This document shows positions 34,200 to 45,100 of a stretch of 64,000 nt of DNA, one piece after another. Position 1 is the first letter of the stretch. Each line of letters begins with the position of its first letter. Source of the stretch: Amaranthus tricolor (lineage: Eukaryota > Streptophyta > Magnoliopsida > Caryophyllales > Amaranthaceae); contig NC_080056.1 in the NCBI RefSeq assembly GCF_026212465.1, forward strand, positions 11,141,089-11,205,088. The letters are read 5' to 3'. The notes under the pieces were generated by a model. The model was given only the letters and a program-made list of their open reading frames with translations. It did not search any database and was not told the origin of the DNA. The position numbers and the translations under genes were made by a program.

Positions 34200-36444
34200 A
34201 TTAATTACGCTACTCTTCATCACTAAAATTATCGTTGTTCTCAGCAACTTCATCTTCGGATTCTTCGTCTTCTGACAGTACAAGATCCACATCTTTTTCA
34301 GTATCTTCATCATTATCATGCACTTGCTGAACAATTTCGCCAGATGAATCAAGAAGCGGTGTCTGGAAAACTTCTTCTTCAATTTCAATACGTTCTCTAT
34401 TTTCATCTTGAAAAGCAGCATCTTTGGATTCTTGTTGTATTGCGTTGTCGAATTTACTTTGTTTGACTTTGCAAAACGCTCTTCAATCTTTCAAATTTTT
34501 TCTTGTACTCGGATATGGAAGATAATATACTTGAGATGCTTGACTTGCCAACACAGATGGATCATATAAACGACGAACGACCCTGATGTATGTCAACTAA
34601 CTTATATCGTTTATGAATGTTTGTTCCATGGGTATTTCCAGTAGTAGTTGGGTCATACCAATGACATTTAAACAACGTCACTCTTTTGATAGGTATCCCC
34701 GGATATTCAACCTTTATAAGTTCAAACAATTGCCCGTAAAAATCATCTTCGTTAAAACAGTTGTCAGCAGCTTTGACGCACACTCCACTATTGTCTGCAG
34801 ATTTATTAGTTGCATGAAGTACTGTGTGGAATCTATATCCATTTGTGTAACAGACATTGTAACTCCGAGCATGTTTAAGTGGTCCTTCAACCATCTACTT
34901 CAAAATCTCACTGTTCTCTCGGTTATCGAATAATCCTTGTCTTGCCTGTCACATAAATGAAAATAACTTTATGAATTTTAATAACGTAATTTTGTCATAC
35001 ATAAAAGATGTTAAAAGATGAATAACATACTGTTGTTCAGAACGCATTTGTAAAATTCTCTTGCACAAACGCTTCTATCCTTTGACTGCCCGTAGCACTC
35101 CAACTAGACAACATCGAATAAGCTGAAAAGTCATTGATCATCCACATTAAAGCTGCTCGCAGTTGGAAATTCTTCTTTCTTGAAACATAAAATGTACAAA
35201 TTCCCTCATCCCACAACATATTCAACTTTTATATTAATGGTTGAAGATATAAGTCAATGTTGTGCTTTGGGTTACTCGGCCCAGGGACAATCACGGTCAA
35301 GAACATATACGGCTTCTTCATGCACATCCATTGCGGAAGATTGAATGGTATGACAATTACAGGCCACGATGAATACTGTTGACCCGAACTTCCAAAGGGG
35401 TTAAAACCATCAGTACACAGACTAAGCCGCACGTTTCAAGTCTCCAATGCAAAATCTGGATGTAAGTCGTTAAATGTCAACCATGCTTCAGCATCAGACG
35501 GATGTATCATCTCTCCATCTTTAGTGCGATGCTCTGCGTGCCACGTCATATGCCTAGTTGTTGCCTCTGAAGCATACAATCTTTGTAATTTGTGGCCCAA
35601 GGGGATATAATGAAACTGTTTCCGCGAAACCTTATCACCTTTACTGTTTCTTCTCCATCTAGAAGTTTCACAATTATAACAGCGAGTTACATTCACATTA
35701 TTCTCCCAATATATCAAACATTCGTTAGGACAACAATCTATCTTCTCAACGGGTAAACCAAGGGCAGCTATTTTTTTTGGTTTCATAGAAGTTGTTTACC
35801 ATCGTATTCTCTTCTGGTAACACTTCATTCACAATAACACAAATATCGTCGTAACACCTCTTAGTGAGACGATGGTATGTCTTCAGGTTTGTAAGTCGAC
35901 CAATAATAGACATCTTGGTGTGATTTTACAACCTTTAAATAAAGGACTATTTACAGAATTTAACATTTCAAAGAACTGTTGACACTTGAGGGTTTGGATA
36001 TTCGTCAACGTGTACCGGTGGTTCATTATCTACCTATACTACATCATACTGGGAGGGAAGAAACTGATGGTAAGTGTCTGGAAATACACTAGCTACTGCA
36101 TCATGCACCATCTGTGAGTATGAATTTAGATTGTTTGACGATTGCTCTCCCACTACCGCCACAACATCAGATTTTGTTCCTACCTGTGTGTTTTGATGAT
36201 ATTCCCACTCATAGTAATTTTCAACAAACCCCTTTCTCATTAGATGTTCTCTTATTTCATCTGGTTCCTTATAACAATAATTTTTACACTTTTTACAAGG
36301 ACATCTAATCTCAGAACTCATGATATTTGTACGAGCAGAATCTAAAAACTCTTCCAACCCTCTCATAAATCTTAAACTAAAGTTTTCATTTTTTCGTCGG
36401 TTGTACATCCAACATCTTTCTTGCCTAACATTCCTTTTTAACAC
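34200..36444 (-). pseudogene. TNP2-type CACTA transposase, internally deleted
   Basis: Minus-strand blocks in order: a transposase-associated domain (36444-36034) with GLEEFLDSAR and CPCKKCKN; a TNP2 lead-in (35786-35436) with CCPNECLIYW, CYNCETSRW and AEHRTKDGEM; and the TNP2 core (35432-35037) with LCTDGFNPFG, SSWPVIVIPFNLPQWMCMK, FLTVIVPGPSNPKH and ALMWMINDFSAY. Then, directly, a DUF4216 block (34894-34562) follows with GYRFHTVLHATNKSADNSGV and VTLFKCHWYDP. In intact TNP2 proteins several hundred residues, including DUF4218, lie between the last two, so this copy has an internal deletion. An acidic tail region follows to 34200. Known role: catalysis of CACTA excision and insertion. Confidence 0.85.
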
Positions 36445-36544
36445 CTATATATAATATAATAATATAATTATTCAATTGATTAGTAAAGTAAGTTAAGGAC
36501 AATAAAAAAATCTGATAATAATATAATTATTCTAATGTGAATTA

Positions 36545-36840
36545 TTAAAGCAAATTAATGACAATAAAAATAAAATATAAAATAATAAAAAAAAATAAAA
36601 AAAACGCATGTAAATAACAAAGGAAATAAAATATGTACTAATTAAATAATAAAATTAAATCAAATTAATGACAATAAAAATAAAATATAAAATAACAAAA
36701 AAATATTAAAAAACTCATGTAAATAACAAAGGAAATAAAATATGTACTAGTTAAATAATAAAATTAAATCAAATTATGACAATAAAAATTAAATAAAAAT
36801 AATAAAAATAAATAAAACAACTCATGTAAACATTAAAAAC
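36545..36840. repeat. About 115-bp AT-rich tandem repeat
   Basis: GACAATAAAAATAAAATATAAAATAA followed by CATGTAAATAACAAAGGAAATAAAATATGTACTA recurs from about 36551 and 36670, with a partial third unit from 36778. It lies upstream of TNP2 within the CACTA element. Confidence 0.75.
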
Positions 36841-36939
36841 AAGCTATATAATAGAATAAGTAAATCACTAACCTCTCTTAATGCTTTGGTTTCCGAAATA
36901 TACAATGCATAACAATTATACGTCTTGATTATTTATACA

Positions 36940-37439
36940 AAACATGGCGACAACACGGCGATTACAAGCCCCTCGCCATTTTTCAAATTCAAATTCCAAA
37001 AATACGAACGAAAAAGGGCGACGAGCTGGCTATCAGACCTCTGTCGCCAAAAATTAAAATAAAAATTAAAAAATAAGTTCTAGTATTGGCGACCAAAGGG
37101 CTACTAACAAAGCCGTCGGCCACTTTAAATAACATCATTAATTAACCGTCGCCAACTTCAACTTAAAAAATATCCTTGGATGGGCGACGAAAGGGCTACG
37201 AACAAGCCATCGCCCACTGTAAATAAAATCAAAAAAATAGCCGTTAACATTGTGGCGTCACATTGGCGACCACCTTGCCCGTCGCCATTTTACTTTTCTC
37301 CTTTGGCGACCACTCGTGTCCGTCGCCAGCTTTTAAAACACAAAAGGCGAGGGTTGCTTCGTAGCAAATTCGTCGCCATTAGCGATCATACCTTTCCGTC
37401 GCCTTTTATCCATCGCTATTTCAATACTTATCTGTAGTG
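36940..37439. repeat. CACTA right terminal and subterminal repeats
   Basis: Array of GGCGAC, GTCGCC and CGTCGCCA words, e.g. CCGTCGCCATTTTAC near 37280, ending in CTGTAGTG. Mirrors the left array. Confidence 0.75.
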
Positions 37440-37442
37440 ACT

Positions 37443-38190
37443 AGGTTGTAAAAGCTCCTAGCAAAAATCACTTCTAGAAAAAATGTAATTGAAAAAAAAT
37501 TTTAATAGTGAAAAAAATCACTTCTAGCTAAGACATTATCAATATAGACAGCTACTATAGTAACTATACTTGAAGTATGCTTTAGAACAACGAATAATGG
37601 TTTTCGGACTGAATATAACCCAAGTCTTTTCACTATTGGACTAATGTGGCATGCCATTGTCTATAAGCCTATTTAAGGTCATACAAAGTTTTCTTTAGTA
37701 AAAAACATTATTACTTAGAATTAAATATACCCTCTGGCATCTTTATATATACTTCTTCATGTAAATCTCCATAAATAAAAGTCTTATTTTCACGTATAAT
37801 TTAATGATTTACCCATTAATAACTGGCCGCAACCGCCAAAAGACACCTTATAATGTCATCTACTCATCATCTTACAATTGGGGAAACTATTTCTTCATAA
37901 TGTTATAGTTTTATGTTTTATAACTCTATCATACTTTCTATAATTTTTATCAATAAATCATTTAGCTACTAACCTAAATTTGAACCTTTTCAATGTTCCT
38001 TCTAACTTGAGTTTTTACTTTGTAAACCAATTTGCTACCTATGGGCTTTTCATCTTTAGGCAAGTTAACAATTTTACAAGTTTTGTTATCTGCAAAAGCT
38101 TTTAATTCCTATATAATCAATGGCTTCAATCCATTAAGGGTTTACTAGCATCTTTATAGGAAACAACTTTCTCATTGTAATTTAGATATA
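37443..38190 (-). pseudogene. Copia polymerase fragment, reverse transcriptase part, right of the CACTA insertion
   Basis: Minus-strand frames show KDEKPIGSKLVYKVK (about 38050), then VKTTFLHGDLHEEVYMKMPEGY (about 37800-37735, split only by its length here), KVLYDLK (about 37680) and VAVYIDN, a decayed form of the YVDD active site (about 37545). The order matches Ty1/copia reverse transcriptase. Stops and frameshifts are frequent. The downstream part is at 30027-30447 across the CACTA element. Confidence 0.8.
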
Positions 38191-38872
38191 AATCTGTTGG
38201 TGAGAAACAAATAAATACTAGTAAAAAAAGTAATATTTGTAACCTCTATTTATATCATTTGTTAAAATATAAGATATAAATAAAGTTATTTATATATTTT
38301 ATCTTAATTTAAGATACAAATAAATATTATTTGTATCGTTTATTTTGACAAATGATACAAATAATATTTATTTATATCATTTATTTTGACAAACGATATA
38401 AATAATATTTATTAGTTGTGTACTATTATTTGCTAGTCGTTGAAAAAATTCTGTGACCTATGGATTTGAATCAGATTTATGTATGCTATTTGTTGGTAAG
38501 AAAATATTTATTATACTTCCATTATAAATTTATGGGCTGCATACACTTGAGCCTTTATAAATATTGATTCTAATTTAAAATTTGTTTAATAAATTTATCC
38601 TATCCTAAAAATTAATCAAATTTTCAGTGAATAAAACATTGTAATTATAAAACAAACAAAAGTTCACTAAAATTGTAAGAGAAATAATTTAAAATATACC
38701 AAAATTGCTATAAAATAAATTGTATTAATAACTTGACAAAAAATCTTAACGATATTAAATAATCAAATGATCATCATTTGTTATACGACACATCACAATG
38801 ATGAAAAACATGTTTTCACCCTGCAAAATAAATAAAATTGAAATCAGTAAATAAACATACTAATATTATTTA
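38191..38872. other. AT-rich intergenic, probable retrotransposon debris
   Basis: Contains short TTTGTATCATTTGTTAAAATA-like direct and inverted repeats at 38240-38410 (AAATGATACAAATAATATTTATTT). No gene seen. Confidence 0.35.
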
Positions 38873-39155
38873 GGAAAAATTAACATTAATAATTTAATAT
38901 TTTATATGTGAATAATCTAACTTTTTGTATTATTTTTTAATAATTTAATATTTATCATACATATGCCCGTAATATACTATATTACTAATTATAAATAATA
39001 ATAGAGTATACTGTCAGCAAACTAAAATAAAGGTTGAATTATTTATAAATTACAGTAAACTAAGGGCAAATGTTAGATTATTAGAATATAATCTAAAGGT
39101 TGAATTATTCACATCCGACAAGCAAAAGGTCGAATTATTAATGTCAATTTTTTCC
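38873..39155. mobile_element. MITE family C copy 2
   Basis: Left GGAAAAATTAACATTAATAAT, inverted right end GGAAAAAATTGACATTAATAAT. Interior word TGCCCGTAATATACTATATT parallels copy 1 in the TLC intron. Confidence 0.7.
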
Positions 39156-39224
39156 TCAAACATAATGCAAATACACAGCTTAAATTAGAAAAGATCTAAA
39201 ATTGTTAAAAACTAGCAAGAAAAA

Positions 39225-39890
39225 TTCCACTTTTAAGAAAACTACTTAAACAAATTTTTTTGTCAAAAAAAATTTAATTTTCTTTATCAAAACATACCTA
39301 CTAACAGAATTAGTTAATATTTCCGTTAGTTTCTCTTGTGTAGGTCACGGGCCACTTCACCCATTAAAGAACTCCGATGATTCCTCATCATCTTCCACAT
39401 TCAACAAAATAAGAACCCTCGATTTGGAAAATACTTCTCCTTCACCATTAAAGAACCTGCGAAAACCTTCATTACCAGCTTCAATTGCAGTTCGAAAATC
39501 AAGCCTTCAAAAAAACTGTTTATGTGGTGTTCGAAAATCAAGACCTTAAAATCCAGGAAGAAGATTCATCTAAACCCATTTTCAAAAAAATTGTTTCTGT
39601 GACGTTCATGGCTGCGTGATTTGGAAGAAGCACAATTTGTTTGTTTTGCTTTTCGAAACCCTAACTTCCAAGTGTTTGATTTGGGGAAAATGGGTTTTGA
39701 GAACCCATGTCACCACGTGCTGTTTCTAACTTATGCCTTTATTATTATTATTATTATTATTATTTTAAATTTAAAAAACTTACGGAAATATTAACGGATT
39801 CTGTTACTAGGTATGTTTTACAAAACAATTAATTTTTCACAAAAGTCATATTTTTCTAGATATTTTTATAACAATGTTCCCCCAAAATAC
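39225..39890. mobile_element. Foldback element with about 90-bp inverted ends
   Basis: Left arm AAAACATACCTACTAACAGAA and TTAATATTTCCGTTAG (39290-39340); inverted right arm AAAACATACCTAGTAACAGAA and TTAATATTTCCGTAAG (39830-39780). The interior has an (ATT)n run near 39740 and CTTCAAAAAAACTGTT-type short repeats, but no reading frame. Superfamily not determined. Confidence 0.6.
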
Positions 39891-40089
39891 GATATTTTCA
39901 ATAGTATTTTTTAGTTTGTTGTCTTTGTCTCATATTAAGATCTTAAGACCAAGTCTACTCGTTACCCTTATGATAACCTCATAAAATTGACCATGATAAA
40001 TACATGGTTAGGCAAATATATTCCACGTATGCCAAAGATTGTCCTTGACTTCTATTTCCCCTTTCACTTGTTAATTTGAATAGAAAATT

Positions 40090-40604
40090 TTAAGGGTTAT
40101 GATGGTTGCAACAGTGATGGTGGAAGAGGGTTTACCAAAGAGTACTTAATTGCTCATCTAGGGTTTCATCATTTTAGTACGAGTGATTTTAAAGTATACC
40201 TTAAAGATCGTATTGCGATTTATCTTTGCTTGTTCTCAGTTTTGTTTGTAGCGCTTAAAAAGGCAGGAATATGATTTTGTAGGGAGTATTTTAGTACTCA
40301 CTCTTTTAATAAGCATTACAAGCATGTTGATACCATGGTAGTTCTTGCTCCTTGTTCAGAGGACATACTCTATGGTAACCCAAGACCTTTTTTAGTGAGC
40401 TCTGTTCTCAATTGTCTTTTATGTTTAGAGACACTTCTTCTATGTATGATTTTTACCTTCTTGGATGTGTTTTTACTACCCTTGATGCGGTCCTCGCATG
40501 TCCATTCAATTTTTCTCCGAATACGCTTTATAATGGAGGAAGGGCCAGCTCGTGTTTTGTTTCTTAATGCAGACAAGAAAAAATGTTTTTGGCCTAATAA
40601 TTAA
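40090..40604 (+). pseudogene. Unrecognised coding-like remnant, one in-frame TGA
   Basis: A single frame runs about 170 codons (GYDGCNSDGGRGFTKEYLIA onward, LKDRIAIYLCLFSVLF, STHSFNKHYKHVD), interrupted only by TGA at 40272-40274 within KKAGI-stop-FCREYF. It vaguely recalls the zinc-finger-like N-terminus of some plant non-LTR-element proteins, but I cannot assign it. There is no start codon in the right place and no continuation after 40604. Confidence 0.3.
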
Positions 40605-41287
40605 GGACCCAAGGAGTAGAGTGGTTTTCTTTTCCCGCCAAACGTATCTTGTTCGGAAAGTAGTTTATACCCAAGTTACAATGCTCTCAAAATAGACAAA
40701 TGAAGGAATCACGTTGTCTATTGCTCTAATGAGTTTGCTGTGAAGTTTACGCACAACTTAAATCGTGGCATGCTTGTGGATATTTGTTGCAAAGTAGTTT
40801 ATAACCGATGAGGTTTCTTACAAATAGTGGGAAAGACTTGAGGCCAACAGATTTATTAATGTTTAATTGAGTTCATGGCAAAAATGCTTGTTTGGATGTC
40901 CTTGGTGTTTTCCCCTTTGATGGCACATGTGCCTCCTATTGAGCCCCTGGTGCTTCATTAGCTAATGTCGTAGAAATGAATTATTACTATGAGGAGAATG
41001 AATATAAAATTACCCTTTTGATTTCTCTATATTTGGGAAATGAGAGGAGAAACATTAGATATGCTTTCAAATAGTTCTTTGAAATCTTTGAGTATTTTTA
41101 ATAGTACCAAGTCTAAGAGTTATATTTTTCATAAAATAGCTTTTTATATTCAAAAAAATGTCAAAGATTAGCTTGTTGCTTGATACTTTCCCAACTTTTT
41201 ATTTGTTTCCTTTTACAATAACATCAACAATTTTATAACAACAACAACAACAACAACAATAAAAATAATAATAATAACGACAAGCTT
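40605..41287. other. Intergenic, no gene; short (CAA)n tract
   Basis: Nothing coding is supported. A (CAA)n microsatellite lies at about 41236-41262 and AAT units follow it. Confidence 0.4.
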
Positions 41288-41711
41288 GGAGTGTTTGGTA
41301 TGTGGGATTAAGGGATGAGAATGAGAATTTCAATTTTCAATTTCATAATATCTTGTGTTTGGTAAGTGGAATTGGGATTAGAGTTGGAGATTGAGAATAG
41401 GATAATTTGCTATGTATTCCTAAGGTATTAATACCTAAGCGGCAAGTATTAGAGGATGTTTATTGATATTTAATTGGAAAATACTTTTATATTCTTATTT
41501 ATGAAAATTCACAACTTTTTTCATTTCTAATAAAGGGTAAAATTGTAAATTCACATTTTATTTTAATACGTACACAATTCACAATTTACTCTCGTTAACG
41601 TACCAACTAAGAAATTAAAATTATATTATATTATAAATTCTTAACAATTAAATTTCAATCTCAATTTTACATTCTTATCTTCAAATTCTCATTTTCATGT
41701 ACTAAACACCC
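41288..41711. mobile_element. MITE with AGTGTTTGGTA ends
   Basis: The left end GGAGTGTTTGGTATGTGGGA then GAGAATGAGAATTTC corresponds to the inverted right end AGGGTGTTTAGTACATGAAA then TGAGAATTTGAAG. About 424 bp, upstream of the TBC gene promoter. Non-coding. Confidence 0.55.
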
Positions 41712-41819
41712 TACTACCATAGTTTGACTATTTTATACTTACAAATTTGAGTATTTGATTAATCAAAAATATTTATTGAGAAATCTAAGTAGGAGTAGCA
41801 AGTATTAACCACTTTTAAC

Positions 41820-42130
41820 CACCTATAAAAACAAAATCTCCCAATCATTATACATACAACGAATTCACTATAGTCTATACATATCATTATACATGATAGA
41901 TGCTAACAATCTCTCGACATACTAGATATCCATTGATCCTTTCTCTTTCTCCACTTCCTTCCGGAGAATCGTTCAAATTCAAAATTACAGAAATTTTCAG
42001 GGAAAAAGAGAGAGATTGGAGAAGAAGATTGAAAAGGAAGAAAAATTCCAATATTTTATCACCTTATCTTCTTCTCCATCTCGATCAATAATAATTTCCG
42101 CCATTTTTGTGCGTTTTTTTATTTCCTCCG
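41820..42130 (+). promoter_or_regulatory. Promoter and 5' UTR of the TBC gene
   Basis: TATAAAA at 41824-41830 followed by a pyrimidine-rich leader (CTTTCTCTTTCTCCACTTCC near 41940) leading to the first ATG of candidate exon 1a at 42131. The transcription start is inferred, not seen. Confidence 0.5.
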
Positions 42131-45100
42131 ATGCTTAACAGCGTCCCATCGAGCTTATATAGCAATATTGGTGGACTTTTCCTCTTCTTAAGCGGTGGTG
42201 CAACTGCTGGCGCCCAAAATGGTGGCGGCTCGGCTGTAGCCGTTGCTATTACTGCCGTTGCTGGTCTCGCCGTTGTCGCTGCCGTTGTTTATACTCGTAG
42301 GTAAAATTTGAAAATCTCTCCTTTTTCTGGTTTGATTTTGCGTGATTGATTACTGTAAACCCTAGATTAAGGTTGTGATTGCGGATTTTTGGTGGGATCT
42401 TATTGAAATTTCTAGGGAAGGGTTAGGGTTATCTTTAGGTTTAGGATTAGGATTTTTTAATTTGATTATTATAGATGAAAGCTTTAAGAAAAAGTCATAC
42501 TTGTTCCTCATCATCTTCTTTATCGAAATCATTTCCATTATCATCTAATTCGAAAAACATCATCGTTATTCATCATCGTCGTCGTCACCATCACCATTAT
42601 CTGCCTCATAGGTTCATTTGTGATTGGCTTTATTCGTTGTTGCTTCTTCCTCACCGGGGTCTTCTTCTTCTTCTTCTTCTTCCCATCGACGAGTTTCCAT
42701 AAACACTTCCATTTTCTCTCGTTTTATCACAACCCTCAATTTCTTGCTTAATTTGAGAACTCCATTTCGCTTTTCTTTGCAAAATCATGATACAGTAGCA
42801 ATGATAGATTAAAGATAGCTGAAATTGTAGTTATGTAGTTACGACTGAGAAAGCCGTTGCCTGTGGTATATTAATCATTTATTGGACTTAAATTGCTAAG
42901 AATGACTCCACTACAATGTTGATTCTCATGAAGTGTAACAATCTTGTTTGCTTAACTCAAAGATTGGGACATTTTTGGCTACTTTGTTAAAGCATTTGTT
43001 ATGGTAATTTGGGAAATGAAGATTTTGATTGGCTTGCTCCGGTTAAGCAATGTGCATATTAATTAATTAAATTGTTTTATGGAATATAATATTGGATTCT
43101 CTTGTGCATTATAATGGTTGTTTCAAGTCCAGAATTTTCGTTGTTGTATCTCATATGCATTGTACTCCTACTTTGTGGGAGTTTTCTGTGATTTTGGGGG
43201 TATGTTTTCTCTTATTTGTTGCTTGAGCGGAAAAAAATATTGAAATCTGTAGCATAAGTCAAAGGGTGAATTTGTATACTAGCTGTAAGTTGGGATTTGG
43301 GATTGTGTTACTAGGAATGTGAACATGTTTTGGTAATTGGAAGTTTGAACAGTTGAGGGAACTTCATGTGCTACATTGTTTTTATCAAATTGTACCCATG
43401 ACCTAGTTTGCATATCTAGAGCGCAATCTTTTTATTCATTATTTAGGGGTGGGGGACCGGGGTTAGTGACATATTCTTTGATGATTACCTATGTAGACCC
43501 AAATTTTGTTCGCTACAAAGGTCTATGTGGTTTCAAAGCTTCAACTTTTCCATGCTTGCTTTGTAATTCATGTCACTTTGCATGTTCAGCATACCGACTT
43601 TCCCTCCATGGAGAAGTGAGTTAGTCTGTAGAGTCAAAAGTGTATAAAAGGTAAACATGACTTTTTGTAATTTTGTTTCGTATAGAAAGGCTCAGACATG
43701 AAAAGGCCAAGATTAGTTTAATTGTTTAGTTTTGCTCAATTGGAAACAATTGTTTTGTTATTTCAACGTTAAGTTTGTGCCTGTCCGAGCGAAGGTGATG
43801 GCCAGTTAAGTGGCTCAATTGGAATTAATTTTGTAATGTTTTAGTGTTGTGGTGATTGAAAGAGAGCAAGTACAACTATGGTGTCAGTATGTGAATTCTT
43901 GTGATTATACTTCTTCAGTTCCTCTCAATTTGTACACTTTCCATTGTAGTTTGTTCCACTGATTTTGCACCCTTTTCTTTTTTTTTGTAATGGACCCACT
44001 TTCCTTCCTTTAGTCTCATCCATAAACTTATACTCTTTCCATCTTAACCATTCATTTCTATCATCCACTTGTTTTTTTGTTTAATTCTCCAGCTCAATTT
44101 CTCTTTTTCACTAAATTTCACCATTTTGCACCTTATGCAAAATGAGAGGGACCGAGGGAGTATCTTATAATGTTTGTGAGCTTAATGAGTTTTGTTTGGT
44201 TGTGAATCTTAAGGAGAAAGTTATGATGTGCTTTATATCTTAGTATTGGATGCAGCAAACCTAATCTTTAGTCTTTTGCATGTGGGTCTTGATTTTGAAT
44301 GGAATAGTATGAGATATTAAACACAATTAGTATTTTTCTCAAGTTTTTAGTTTCTTTGATTGATGTTGGTTATATTCGTATTGCCAGTGGTAATGTTAAG
44401 TCACCATGGAGTCGGAAAAGAATAAAAAACGCCCTTACTCCGGAGCAGTGGAGAAATTCATTTCAACCAGATGGAAAACTTCATGATGGTGGAATAAATC
44501 TTTTGAAAAAAGTTCGAAGTGGAGTAAGTTACTGTATATATGACTTTATTTGTTTGTTTGCACTTCATACGAGTTATAAAATAATATTTGCTTCCCAAGG
44601 TTCTTAGATTTTTCTCTACGGTCGTGTTCATGTTCACTTGTTTTGTTTGCTCCTTGACTTCCTTCTCCATATTGGTTGTAGTCCTGCTCTTGGAATTTAT
44701 CCTCGTTAGATCTGATTGATGCTTTGTCTCTTGTAATTCATGATACTCTTGGCAGCTTCTTAAATTTCTGTTTTCCAATTCTTCTACTTAAACGAGATAT
44801 TTTGTGGTCAATTGCGGTATAATTGTTACTTCTATCGGTTTTCAGGAATTATATTTGTGTGTAGAGAAATGCCTTGCCTTTATTTCTTTTTCTTAATGTG
44901 TTTGGATCTCTCATTGCAGGGTATTGATCACAGTGTCAGAGCAGAGGTTTGGCCTTTTCTTCTTGGCGTGTAAGTTCATAGGGCATACATGTCTTATCCA
45001 CCTCTTTACTGCCTGGAGTATATGAGCTATTGATGATGCCTAATTGTGATTTTGCAAACTCATTTGTGTCCATCACAATTGTTATTGAGCAAGGATTCTA

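Larger units (their letters stand above)
30445..37442. mobile_element. CACTA (En/Spm) DNA transposon, complete ends, TSD ACT
   Basis: Element 30448-37439 (6,992 bp). The left end CACTACAAATAAACAAC and the inverted right end CACTACAGATAAGTATT are standard CACTA termini. ACT flanks both sides (30445-30447, 37440-37442). Both ends carry dense GCGAC/GTCGC subterminal repeats. Two antisense gene relics lie inside: a TNP2-type transposase (34.2-36.4 kb) and a Transposase_24/TNPA-like gene (31.0-32.6 kb). Both have lesions, so this copy is probably non-autonomous. Confidence 0.9.
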
